From JAGRKR01 sp041397725 (GTDB lineage: Bacteria > Pseudomonadota > Alphaproteobacteria > Rhizobiales > Hyphomicrobiaceae): a DNA stretch of 64,000 nucleotides. Numbering within the stretch: the stretch's first letter is position 1; every line of letters starts with the position of its first letter. The position numbers and the translations under genes are program-made. Of the stretch, positions 48,216 to 56,529 are shown one piece after another. The notes under the pieces were generated by a model. It had not been told where the DNA came from. It worked only from the letters and a program-made list of their open reading frames with translations, and did not search any database. The stretch spans positions 372,001 to 436,000 of the forward strand of contig JAWKVZ010000001.1 in the NCBI GenBank assembly GCA_041397725.1, given 5' to 3'.

Positions 48216-49590
48216 TTCCCTCGCGTTCCGCTGGACGGCCGCCGCCGCCGTGCTGGCCATCGTGCTTCTGCCCATCGGGGCACTGGGGCTCGGCGCGCTT
48301 TACCGCAAAGAGGTCGAGGAGCGCACACGCGATTACATCCGCGTGCGCCTCACCGTGCTGGTCGCGGAGAGCCTCGATCATTCGGGCGCCGAGCCGCGCC
48401 CGCCCCGCGATCTCGGCGAGCCGTTGTTCAACATCGCGCACTCCGGCTGGTATTGGCAGGTCAAGCCGCTCGACGGCGACCAGACCCAGAGGCTCGTCTC
48501 CAAATCCCTGGCCGGCGAACTCTTCCGCCTGCCGTCCGAGCTCGGCGTCAAGCCCGACCGATCGGGCCTTCGCTGGGGCGTCGTGGATGGCCCCGGTGGC
48601 AACGACGAGAAGCTCTGGGTTGCAGAGCGCATTCACAGCGTCGGCGACGAGCGGGGCGAGCGCAGCTACGCCTACGCGGTCGCCGTCACCCGCCAGACCA
48701 TCGACATCGACGTCGCCAGCTTCCAGCGCCGCCTCGGGCTGAGCTTCGCCTTCGGCGGTCTGGTGCTCGTCCTCGCGACCCTGCTCCCCGTCCGCTTCGC
48801 CCTGCGCCCGCTCAAGGCCATCGAGGAGGGCCTGACCGCCATCCGCTCCGGCAAGGCCAAGGAGCTCGAAGGCGAGCTGCCGGATGAGATCAAGCCCTTG
48901 CAGCAGGAGATCAACGCACTCCTGCTCTCGAACCAGCAAATCATCGAGCGTGCCCGCACGCAGGTCGGCAATCTCGCGCATGCCCTCAAGACGCCGCTCG
49001 CCGTGATCACCAACGAGGCTGGCGAGGACAAGAGCCCCCTCGCCGAAAAGGTCCGGGACCAGGCGGCGCTCATGCGCGATCAGGTCAACCTCTACCTCGA
49101 GCGGGCACGCATGGCGGCGCGTATCGGCGTCATCGGCGGCATGACCGAGGTCCGCCCCGTCGCCGAGGGGCTGTCGCGTGCCCTGTCCCGCATCTACAAG
49201 GAGCGGCAAGTGGACATTACCCTGCACTGTCCGCCGGACGCGCGCTTCCAGGGCGAGAAGCAGGATCTCGAGGAATTGCTCGGCAATCTCCTGGACAATG
49301 CCTGCAAGTGGGCGGAGTCCGAGGTTCTCCTGGAGATTTCCGTCACGAAGGCAGAGACAGGCAAAGCCCCCCTGCTGCTTGTCATCGTCGACGACGACGG
49401 TCCGGGCCTCGCACCGGAGCTCAGACAACAGGCCGTCGACCGGGGCAAGCGCCTCGACGAGAGCAAGCCGGGGTCGGGCCTCGGTCTCTCGATCGTCGCA
49501 GACCTCGCTGACCTCTACCGCGGCTCCTTCACCCTCGGCGACGCGCCCCAGGGCGGCCTGCGCGCCGAGTTGCGACTGCCCGCCGCCTGA
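48205..49590 (+). CDS. feuQ: Sensor histidine kinase, FeuQ-like
   Basis: A 461-residue membrane kinase with helices at about residues 12-32 and 172-192 framing a periplasmic sensor of about 140 residues, a HAMP region ('LRPLKAIEEGLTAIRSGKAK') and a HisKA box with H259 (NLAHALKTPLAVI). The ATPase domain has N, G1 and G2 boxes (LLDNACKWA, DDDGPGLA, GSGLGLSI). Partner of the overlapping response regulator gene; the small periplasmic protein encoded upstream may bind its sensor domain. Length equals FeuQ. Confidence 0.88.
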   Translation: MKANSLAFRWTAAAAVLAIVLLPIGALGLGALYRKEVEERTRDYIRVRLTVLVAESLDHSGAEPRPPRDLGEPLFNIAHSGWYWQVKPLDGDQTQRLVSKSLAGELFRLPSELGVKPDRSGLRWGVVDGPGGNDEKLWVAERIHSVGDERGERSYAYAVAVTRQTIDIDVASFQRRLGLSFAFGGLVLVLATLLPVRFALRPLKAIEEGLTAIRSGKAKELEGELPDEIKPLQQEINALLLSNQQIIERARTQVGNLAHALKTPLAVITNEAGEDKSPLAEKVRDQAALMRDQVNLYLERARMAARIGVIGGMTEVRPVAEGLSRALSRIYKERQVDITLHCPPDARFQGEKQDLEELLGNLLDNACKWAESEVLLEISVTKAETGKAPLLLVIVDDDGPGLAPELRQQAVDRGKRLDESKPGSGLGLSIVADLADLYRGSFTLGDAPQGGLRAELRLPAA

Positions 49591-49719
49591 GCCATCTCCC
49601 TTCCCACGGCCGCTGCCGATGCCGTAGATTTGCCCGAATCGCAGCCAACCTGCCGGCATGAGAAGGTCTGCCCGTCGTCTGCGCTGCGGGCAGCCGTGAT
49701 CACCATTCGGGAGAGCGCC

Positions 49720-50190
49720 ATGAAGCTCGCAAAAATTGTGGCAATCGGCCTGCTGCCCGTCGTCCTGGTCGGTTGTGGACCCGACGGCATGTCGAAGCAG
49801 GATGCGGGCCTTGGCATCGGCGCCATTGCCGGCGGCATTCTCGGCAACTCCGTCGGCCGCGGCAAGGGCCGCATCGCCACCACCATGATCGGCGCCGTCG
49901 TCGGCGGCATCGTCGGCAGCGAGATCGGCCGCTCGCTCGACCGCGAGGACCGCATCGCCGCCCAGCGCGCCGAGTACGAGGCGCTCGAGCGTGGACGCAG
50001 CGGCGTCGGCACGCCCTGGCGCAACCCGGACAGCGGCCGCTACGGCGAAGTGGTTCCTGGCGATCCCTTCCGGCGCGGCGAGGAGGACTGCCGCCCCTAC
50101 CGGCACACGATCTATGTCGACGGCCGTCCAGAGACGATGAAGGGTGTCGCCTGCCGCAATCCGGACGGTAGCTGGCGCAACGTCAGCTAG
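49720..50190 (+). CDS. Glycine-zipper lipoprotein, 17-kDa surface antigen-like (RT0821/Lpp0805 family)
   Basis: A 156-residue protein starting MKLAKIVAIGLLPVVLVGCG; LVGC is a lipobox with the acylated Cys at residue 19. Residues 28-70 hold a 2TM glycine zipper ('GIGAIAGGILGNSVGRGKGR', 'TMIGAVVGGIVGSEIGRSLD'), and the C-terminal part ends 'DCRPYRHTIYVDGRPETMKG' like rickettsial 17-kDa antigens. It is anchored in the outer membrane and may help envelope integrity. Monocistronic between feuQ and a 297-base gap. Confidence 0.88.
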   Translation: MKLAKIVAIGLLPVVLVGCGPDGMSKQDAGLGIGAIAGGILGNSVGRGKGRIATTMIGAVVGGIVGSEIGRSLDREDRIAAQRAEYEALERGRSGVGTPWRNPDSGRYGEVVPGDPFRRGEEDCRPYRHTIYVDGRPETMKGVACRNPDGSWRNVS

Positions 50191-50487
50191 CGTTCACTCT
50201 CGCGGAGGGTGGCGCGCTCCAATTTCCCGGAGACCGCGAGCCGGCCATTGCGGTGCGCTGACCCCGCGACAAATTGGTTGTCCGGCCGGGGCAAAGCTTG
50301 CCGTCACCGTCAGCCACCCCTAATCCATAGCAGACGTCCATCCGGGGTCAGCTCATGCGTGCCGTCCGCGCGCCGAGGACGACGCCCCGGCGTGTCATCG
50401 ACCGTGATGGAGGGGCATCTATGCCCCATCGAAGCCGAGATGCCTTGATCGCACCGTAGCGGCTGCAGCCGGGGGCAAGACGAGCCA
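50191..50487 (+). other. Intergenic gap upstream of the ccm operon
   Basis: 297 bases without a gene. It contains the perfect dyad at 50412-50427 and several short GC-rich stems; no clear sigma-70 promoter was found. The ccm operon promoter must lie here or further upstream. Confidence 0.6.
50412..50427. repeat. Perfect dyad GGGGCAT-CT-ATGCCCC upstream of ccmI
   Basis: Two 7-base arms around CT, 60 bases before the ccmI ATG. As DNA it is a 16-base palindrome-like operator; as RNA its loop is too small for the full stem. A candidate site for a regulator of cytochrome c maturation. Confidence 0.5.
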
Positions 50488-51684
50488 ATGATGGTTTGGA
50501 TCTCCTTCGCCATTCTGACAGCGCTCGTCCTTGCCGTCGTCCTGCGCCCACTCGCCCGTTCCCTCTCCGGTCCGACCGACGACCAAACGCTGGATATCGC
50601 CGTCTATCGCGACCAACTCGACGAGGTGAAAGCCGAAAGCGAGCGGGGCGTGCTTCCCAAGGCGGAAGCCGAGCAGGCACGCACCGAGATCGCCCGTCGC
50701 CTGCTGAACGCCGCGCGCCGCCAGAAGGCCGAGGACGAGCAGGTTTCCTCCTCCGCCCGCTCGGGGCCGATCCGCACCCTGCACCTCGCCGTGCTCGCCG
50801 CCCTCGTGCCCGCCGTCGCGATACCCCTCTATCTCCTGCAGGGGCGCCCCGACCTGCCGGCGCTTCCCCACGCTGCGCGCATGACCGCGCCCCCCGATCG
50901 CCAGCGCATCGGCGACCTCATCGCCAGGGTGGAGGAGCGACTGCGCCGCCATCCCGAGGACGGTCAAGGCTGGAACGTGCTGGCGCCCGTCTACATGCGC
51001 CTCGAGCGCTACCGCGAGGCGGCCGATGCCTATGCCCGCGCCCTTCGTCTGCTCGGCGAGAACGCGGATCGCCTGTCCGGCTTCGCGCTCGCCACCATTC
51101 TCGCCAATAATGGCATCGTCAGCGAGGACGCGCGCGTCGCCCTCACCAAGGCCCGGCTCGGCGAGCCCGGCCGCATCGACGTACGCTTCTGGCTCGCCGT
51201 CGCCCGCGAGCAGGACGGCGATCTCGCCGGGGCGCTGAGTGAGCTGCACGCCCTCCTTGCCTCCGCTCCCGCCGATGCCCCCTGGCGCCCGGCGGTCGAC
51301 GAGCGCATCCGCGCCATCACCGCTCGCTTGGCCGCGGCGCCCGCGAGTCCCGGCAAGCCCGCGCAGACCAAGCCCGCACCGCCGGCCGCTGCCCCGGCGA
51401 CAGCGCCCAAGCTCGACCGCCAGGACATGGACGCCGCGGCAAAAATGAGCCCGGCCGAGCGCGCCCGCATGATCGAGGGCATGGTCGACCGGCTGGCAAC
51501 CCGTTTGCGCGCGGACGGCAAGGACGTTGACGGTTGGCTGCGACTGATCAGAGCCTATATGGTGCTCGGCAGGAAGGATCGCGCGACCGCCGCCCTGGCG
51601 GACGGGCGCAAGGCCCTGGCAGGCGACACGTCCGCGCTCGGGAAGCTCGATGCCCTCGCGAAATCCCTTGGGCTCGGCTCCTGA
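50488..51684 (+). CDS. ccmI: Cytochrome c biogenesis protein CcmI (CycH)
   Basis: A 398-residue protein with membrane helices at about 2-20 and 94-114 and a cytoplasmic loop between ('DIAVYRDQLDEVKAESERGV', the CcmI signature). The periplasmic part has TPR repeats ('GWNVLAPVYMRLERYREAAD') and the long Pro/Ala linker, then a helical end. It holds apocytochrome c for haem attachment by CcmF/H. First gene of the ccmI-E-F-H operon, 35 bases before ccmE. Confidence 0.94.
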   Translation: MMVWISFAILTALVLAVVLRPLARSLSGPTDDQTLDIAVYRDQLDEVKAESERGVLPKAEAEQARTEIARRLLNAARRQKAEDEQVSSSARSGPIRTLHLAVLAALVPAVAIPLYLLQGRPDLPALPHAARMTAPPDRQRIGDLIARVEERLRRHPEDGQGWNVLAPVYMRLERYREAADAYARALRLLGENADRLSGFALATILANNGIVSEDARVALTKARLGEPGRIDVRFWLAVAREQDGDLAGALSELHALLASAPADAPWRPAVDERIRAITARLAAAPASPGKPAQTKPAPPAAAPATAPKLDRQDMDAAAKMSPAERARMIEGMVDRLATRLRADGKDVDGWLRLIRAYMVLGRKDRATAALADGRKALAGDTSALGKLDALAKSLGLGS

Positions 51685-51719
51685 CGCCCGCGCATTGCGA
51701 AAGGTAGGATGAGCGCACG

Positions 51720-52196
51720 ATGACGCGGAAACAACGGCGAGGAGTCCTGATCGGCACCAGCGTCGGCGTGCTCGCCGTCGCTGTCGTGCTGATGTTGTTC
51801 GCATTCCGGGACGCGGCGCTCTTTTTCTATACGCCGAGCGATGTCGAGCAGAAGAAGATTGCGGTCGGGCAACGCTTCCGCCTGGGTGGTCTCGTCAAAA
51901 CGGGCAGCGTCAAGAAGGGCACAGACGCCAAGGTGGTGTTCTCCGTGACCGACACCATCCGCACCATAGACGTCACCTATGTCGGCATCCTCCCCGATCT
52001 CTTCCGCGAGGGACAGGGCGTTGTCGCAGCCGGCATTCTGAGCGGACCGACGACGTTCGTCGCCGACAGCGTGCTCGCCAAGCACGACGAGACCTACATG
52101 CCGCCCGAGGTGGCCAAGGCGCTGAAGGAGAAGGGCGTCTGGCAGCACGCCAAGCCGGATGGTGCGCCGAGCCCGACGGCGACACCGAAGAAATAG
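51720..52196 (+). CDS. ccmE: Haem chaperone CcmE (CycJ)
   Basis: A 158-residue protein with an N-terminal anchor helix (about 7-28) and a periplasmic OB fold. The haem-binding histidine is H122 in AKHDETYMP, with the conserved Tyr beside it. It takes haem from the CcmABCD complex and delivers it to CcmF. The C-terminal tail after residue 135 is flexible. Located 16 bases before ccmF. Confidence 0.96.
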   Translation: MTRKQRRGVLIGTSVGVLAVAVVLMLFAFRDAALFFYTPSDVEQKKIAVGQRFRLGGLVKTGSVKKGTDAKVVFSVTDTIRTIDVTYVGILPDLFREGQGVVAAGILSGPTTFVADSVLAKHDETYMPPEVAKALKEKGVWQHAKPDGAPSPTATPKK

Positions 52197-52212
52197 AGGT
52201 CCGAGGCACCCC

Positions 52213-54201
52213 ATGGTCAACGAGATCGGCCACTTCGCACTGATCCTGGCGGTTGCCGTCGCCCTCTTGCAGGTCGCCCTGCCCGCCTATGGCCTTGCCA
52301 GCCGCGACGTGCGCTTTCTCGGCGTCGCCGGCACCGCGGCGATGGCACAGCTGGCGCTGCTGCTGGTCGCCTTCCTGGCGCTCACCCATGCCTTCGTCAC
52401 GTCGGACTTCTCGGTCTCGAACGTCTACCTGAACTCCCACTCGTCGAAGCCGCTCATCTACAAGATTTCCGGCGTCTGGGGGAACCACGAAGGCTCGATG
52501 CTGCTGTGGGTTCTGATCCTCGCCCTGTTCGGTGCCGCCGTCGCCGCTTTCGGCGCCCAGCTTCCCACCCGCCTCAAGGCGTGTGTGCTCTCGGTTCAGG
52601 CGGCCATCGCGCTCGCCTTCCTCCTGTTCATCGTGCTCACGTCCAATCCGTTCCTGCGCCTCGATCCGGCGCCGCCCGAGGGACGCGGCCTCAATCCGAT
52701 CCTGCAAGACCCCGCCCTCGCCTTCCATCCGCCGTTCCTCTACATCGGCTATGTCGGCTTCTCCATGGCGTTCTCCTTCGCCATTGCCGCGCTCATCGAG
52801 GGCCGCATCGACGCCGCCTGGGCCCGCTGGGTGCGGCCGTGGACGCTGGCGGCCTGGATGTGCTTGACGCTCGGCATCGCCATGGGCTCGTGGTGGGCCT
52901 ACTACGAGCTCGGCTGGGGCGGCTGGTGGTTCTGGGACCCTGTCGAGAACGCCTCCTTCATGCCCTGGCTGGCGGGCACGGCCTTGCTGCACTCCGCTGT
53001 CGTCATGGAAAAGCGCGAGGCGCTCAAGGTCTGGACGATCCTCCTGGCCATCCTGACGTTCTCGCTCAGCCTCATGGGCACGTTCCTCGTGCGCTCGGGC
53101 ATCCTCTCCTCGGTGCACGCCTTCGCCGTCGATCCCCAGCGCGGCGTCTTCGTGCTGGGCATCATGGCGTTTTTCGTCGGCGGCGCGTTGACCCTTTTCG
53201 CGCTGCGGGCTCGGGAGTTGCGCCAGGGCGGGCTCTTCGCACCATTGAGCCGCGAGGGCAGCCTCGTGCTCAACAACGTGCTGCTGGTCACCGGTTGCGC
53301 CGTCGTTCTGGTGGGCACGCTCTACCCGCTCGTGCTCGAGGCCTTCAACGGCTCTAAGATCTCCGTCGGTGCGCCCTTCTTCAACGCCACCTACGTGCCG
53401 CTGATGATCCCGCTGCTGCTGGCCGTGCCATTCGGACCGCTGCTCGCCTGGAAGCGCGGGGACATCGTGGCGGCCAGCCAGCGACTGCTGGCCGCCGGCG
53501 TGCTCTCCCTGGTCGTCGCCGCCCTGATCATGGCCTGGCGGACCCCCGGCCCCTGGATCGCGCCCTTTGCCCTCGCAGTCGGCGTTTGGGTGGTGCTCGG
53601 CGCGATCACCGAGGTCGCCGCACGCATCAAGCTCGGCCAAGCCTCCTTCAGCGAATCCGCCCGTCGCCTGGTCAATCTGCCCCGCGCCGCACTCGGTGCG
53701 GCCCTGGCTCATTTCGGGCTCGGCCTCATGGTGATCGGCATCGTCGCCACCAGCGCCTGGCAGAGCGAGCGCGTGCTCGCCATGAAGCCCGGCCAGAGCG
53801 TCGCCATCGCCGGCTATACGCTCACCTTCAAGGGGACGGCGCCCAGCAAGGGGCCCAACTACCAGGAGCAGGTCGGACTGTTCGCCGTTACGCGCGGCGG
53901 CGCACCGGTCACCGAGCTCACCCCCTCCAAGCGTCTCTACGATGCCCCGCGACAGGCGACGAGCGAGGCCGGCATCCACGTGTCCTGGCGCGGCGACCTC
54001 TACGCGGTCATCGGAGACGAGCAGAGTGACGGCGCCTACGTCGTGCGCCTCTACTTCAATCCATTGGTCCGCTTCATCTGGCTCGGCGCGCTGATCATGT
54101 TCTTCGCCGGCGCCCTGTCGCTGAGCGACCGCCGGTTGCGTGTCGGAGCGCCGCGCAAGACCGCGCGGCCCCGCGCCGGCGCGCCGGCGGCCGCGGAGTG
54201 A
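52213..54201 (+). CDS. ccmF: Haem lyase subunit CcmF (CycK)
   Basis: A 662-residue polytopic membrane protein with about 14-15 helices. The WWD haem-handling motif is WGGWWFWDPVENASFMPWL (about residue 235-253), flanked by conserved histidines (HPPFLYIGYVGFSM; LLHSAVVMEKRE). The large periplasmic loop near the C-terminus includes 'GPNYQEQVGLFAVTRGG'. It attaches haem to apocytochrome c with CcmH and CcmI. The ATG at 52213 is close behind ccmE; the stop overlaps ccmH (GTGA). Confidence 0.96.
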   Translation: MVNEIGHFALILAVAVALLQVALPAYGLASRDVRFLGVAGTAAMAQLALLLVAFLALTHAFVTSDFSVSNVYLNSHSSKPLIYKISGVWGNHEGSMLLWVLILALFGAAVAAFGAQLPTRLKACVLSVQAAIALAFLLFIVLTSNPFLRLDPAPPEGRGLNPILQDPALAFHPPFLYIGYVGFSMAFSFAIAALIEGRIDAAWARWVRPWTLAAWMCLTLGIAMGSWWAYYELGWGGWWFWDPVENASFMPWLAGTALLHSAVVMEKREALKVWTILLAILTFSLSLMGTFLVRSGILSSVHAFAVDPQRGVFVLGIMAFFVGGALTLFALRARELRQGGLFAPLSREGSLVLNNVLLVTGCAVVLVGTLYPLVLEAFNGSKISVGAPFFNATYVPLMIPLLLAVPFGPLLAWKRGDIVAASQRLLAAGVLSLVVAALIMAWRTPGPWIAPFALAVGVWVVLGAITEVAARIKLGQASFSESARRLVNLPRAALGAALAHFGLGLMVIGIVATSAWQSERVLAMKPGQSVAIAGYTLTFKGTAPSKGPNYQEQVGLFAVTRGGAPVTELTPSKRLYDAPRQATSEAGIHVSWRGDLYAVIGDEQSDGAYVVRLYFNPLVRFIWLGALIMFFAGALSLSDRRLRVGAPRKTARPRAGAPAAAE

Positions 54202-54704
54202 CGGCCATGGCGCCATCGCGCACCCCCGCACTCCACCGTACAGTGCTCCGCGTGCTGGTGGTGGCGCTCGCCCTCGCCGCCGCCACGCTGTCCGCGCAGG
54301 CCGTTCAGCCGGACGAGATGCTGAAGGACCCGGCTCTGGAGGCCCGCGCCCGCGGACTGTCCGCCGGGCTCCGTTGCCTCGTTTGCCAGAACCAGTCGAT
54401 CGACGATTCCAACGCCCCTCTCGCCCGCGATCTTCGCCTGCTCGTGCGGGAGCGTCTCAAGGCCGGCGACACGGATCGTCAGGTGATGGCCTTCATCGTC
54501 GCGCGCTACGGCGAGTTCGTGCTGCTGCGTCCCCCCTGGAGCGCTCGCACGTTGCTGCTCTGGCTTTCACCGGCGCTGCTGCTGCTCGGCGTCGCGGGCT
54601 TCGTCTTCGCCAGGATGCGCCGTCAAAAACAGCGCGCCGCGGCGGCGCCCTCGTCGACACTCACGGACGAGGAGCAGCGCGAGCTCGACGCACTCCTGAA
54701 GTGA
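54198..54704 (+). CDS. ccmH: Cytochrome c maturation thiol-reductase CcmH (CycL)
   Basis: A 168-residue protein with a signal peptide and the redox motif LRCLVCQNQSI, C60 and C63, followed by a three-helix bundle and a C-terminal anchor helix (about 117-137). It reduces the apocytochrome CXXCH disulfide. The GTG at 54198 overlaps the ccmF stop; an ATG at 54207 is an alternative. No ccmG (dsbE) lies in the operon, as in cycHJKL of rhizobia. Confidence 0.95.
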   Translation: MTAMAPSRTPALHRTVLRVLVVALALAAATLSAQAVQPDEMLKDPALEARARGLSAGLRCLVCQNQSIDDSNAPLARDLRLLVRERLKAGDTDRQVMAFIVARYGEFVLLRPPWSARTLLLWLSPALLLLGVAGFVFARMRRQKQRAAAAPSSTLTDEEQRELDALLK

Positions 54705-54727
54705 TCGGCGCGCCACAGAAGCCAGCC

Positions 54728-54745
54728 AGCCGGCATTCCCCGGCT
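54728..54745. terminator. Weak hairpin between convergent ccmH and protease genes
   Basis: AGCCGG (54728-54733), loop CATTCC, CCGGCT (54740-54745), in the 47-base gap between two convergent genes. The stem is only 6 bp and no true T run follows, so termination is uncertain. Confidence 0.35.
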
Positions 54746-54751
54746 TCCCCC

Positions 54752-55999
54752 TCAGCGCTGGCGCGGCGGCGGCGAGCGGGGCAGGCGCGGCAAATCCGTC
54801 GTCGCGCGACTGGTCGGCTTATGCCGACCCCGCCGCATGATCAAGGCCCGCAAGACCTGCTCACTGGCTATTCCCGTCCGCCGCAGTCCGAGGGCCTGCT
54901 CGAACGCCTCGATCGCCGCGCGCGTACCCCGGCCATAGGTGCCGTCGATCGGGCCGGTATAGTGGCCGAGCGCCCGGAGGCCGACCTGAAGCTCCTGCAT
55001 GGGCCGACCCGAGGCGAGGATGGTGGCGCGCCGCATGGCCGCCAATCGCTCGCTCAGGGCCAGGACGGTCACGCCGGTGTTGGCGATGGTATCGGCCTTG
55101 TAGCGATGCGTGACCTGCCCGTTCTGCATCACGACCCGCGACTGCACATAGGTTCCGACGTTGATCCCGACGACCTCCGGACCGCCCGGCAGGTCGATCA
55201 GGAGTGGCGAGCCGGACGAGGCCCCGCCCGTGTCGCAGGTATGCAGCAGCAGGTTCTCGGGATGGGCGAAATCCGGTTTGATGGTGTCCCAGCCCGCGTT
55301 CTTGTAGTCGCGCGCCACCGTACAGGGGCGTGAGTAGGCCACCCGCCAGTTGGCGAAGTCGCGGTGGTAGGAAATCTGGAAGATGCGTCCCGACGCGCTC
55401 TCTTTCTGAACCTCATCGGACTTCATGGGGCGGATCGGAAACACGCCCTTGCGGCACACCGCCCGGGCCAGCCGCACGAGCGCCCAGTCGCTCGCCGCAT
55501 CGATCGGCGGGCGCACCCGGAGCTTCGTGGTGCCGGAGAGGACATTCTGCGGAGCCGAGCCCGTCGCATAGCCGGCGATGCGCGCAAAATCGCGCTGGGT
55601 CTCATAATTGCGGGCGAACCAGAAGGCTTCGATCTTCGGCGGCGTTTCGCCCTTGGTCCGGAAGATGCAGTGCGCTGCCGTCGCGATCACGCTCGGCGCG
55701 ACGCAGAATGCCGTGCAGACGGTCTGCGAGTGATTGTTGAAGAGCAGCCCCATGCGGTCTTCGAGACCGGCATAGCGCGGGGGCAACGAGACCCGATCAT
55801 CGCGACCGAAGACGGCAACCGGCAGCACGAGCGTGGCCGATTCAGGTGAAGGCTGCGTGAGTCTCATCCCGAGCGCGGCAGCCGGCTGGGTCGCGAAGGC
55901 GGCGATCGCCGCGGCCACGGCGAAACCGCTCACCGCGATCGAGCGGCGTGCGCGGACCAGTCCGGTCAATCCGTTGCTCACAGAAGTCACGCTGTCCAT
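54752..55999 (-). CDS. Exported trypsin-like serine protease with C-terminal peptidoglycan-binding domain
   Basis: A 415-residue protein with a long N-region and signal helix (about 20-43). The chymotrypsin fold has H110 (ATAAHCIF), D171 (AASDWALVRL) and S262 (TGGASSGSPLL). A PG_binding_1 domain follows at about 335-390 ('LQVGLRALGHYTGPIDGTYG'). It likely processes envelope proteins while held to the cell wall. The start codon choice is supported by the signal peptide. It is divergent from degP across a 530-base gap and convergent with ccmH. Confidence 0.88.
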   Translation of the reverse strand: MDSVTSVSNGLTGLVRARRSIAVSGFAVAAAIAAFATQPAAALGMRLTQPSPESATLVLPVAVFGRDDRVSLPPRYAGLEDRMGLLFNNHSQTVCTAFCVAPSVIATAAHCIFRTKGETPPKIEAFWFARNYETQRDFARIAGYATGSAPQNVLSGTTKLRVRPPIDAASDWALVRLARAVCRKGVFPIRPMKSDEVQKESASGRIFQISYHRDFANWRVAYSRPCTVARDYKNAGWDTIKPDFAHPENLLLHTCDTGGASSGSPLLIDLPGGPEVVGINVGTYVQSRVVMQNGQVTHRYKADTIANTGVTVLALSERLAAMRRATILASGRPMQELQVGLRALGHYTGPIDGTYGRGTRAAIEAFEQALGLRRTGIASEQVLRALIMRRGRHKPTSRATTDLPRLPRSPPPRQR

Positions 56000-56529
56000 C
56001 GCGCCAGACCTCTCGCGGACCCCGCGTCCGGCGGCACGCCCCCGGGAACGCAGTTCTTCAGAAGACTTTCCAATCAGATCGGGGCGCCGGCATGACGCGG
56101 GATGCAGCCCCCTTCAAACTTCGTCGCGGGAGCCGCACTGCTGCTCCATCGCCATACCGGACGGCCCCACCTCCGGACGCCGCGAGGACCGCCCTCCGCC
56201 AGCCGCCGCTGCGCGATCGTCGAGCAGCCGCAGAGAGCAGAAGTGCGTCGGTCCAGGTCGGCCTTCTCCCCCCTCTGGGCGAGAGCCTGACGTGCACCCT
56301 ACCTCATTGATTCCGGGCGTGAATACCTGCCGCGAAGACGAAAAAATAAAACCCCTCGAAGTCGCCGATACTCTAGCGCGGAGCGACCGCCTGTCAATCA
56401 TCCGGGGGACGGCCGAGGTATCCCGCGATATTACCAAGAATTAATGCCGGCGAAACCCGTCTGTAATGTCACGTTTCCTATACCGACCTGCATCGGGCAC
56501 CAGTTGCCCCGCGACGAGAGGTAGAATCG
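56000..56529. other. 530-base intergenic region between the protease gene and degP
   Basis: No convincing gene. Two readings (55833-56444 plus, 56114-56437 minus) are open but have no family match, no ribosome site and odd composition. The part near 56336-56460 is AT-rich and holds the promoter candidate on the minus strand at 56370-56397. The degP promoter should lie between about 56400 and 56500. Confidence 0.6.
56370..56397 (-). promoter_or_regulatory. Candidate promoter of the trypsin-like protease gene
   Basis: On the minus strand, TTGACA (56397-56392), a 16-base spacer and TAGAGT (56375-56370). This would give a long leader of about 360 bases before the start at 55999, which is unusual, so a second promoter nearer the gene is possible. 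Confidence 0.4.

Noticed and set aside
51973..54231. 752-codon minus-strand open frame across ccmE and ccmF
   Set aside because: Shadow; Gly/His/Glu/Arg-rich with no domain, opposite clear CcmE and CcmF.
56114..56437. 107-codon minus-strand open frame in the same gap
   Set aside because: Arg/Gly/Ser-rich with no domain. Its start lies upstream of the -35 of the only promoter found, so it would not be read from it.
55833..56444. Plus-strand open frame in the gap before degP
   Set aside because: Overlaps the antisense of the protease signal peptide, has no ribosome site or family-like sequence, and composition changes along its length.
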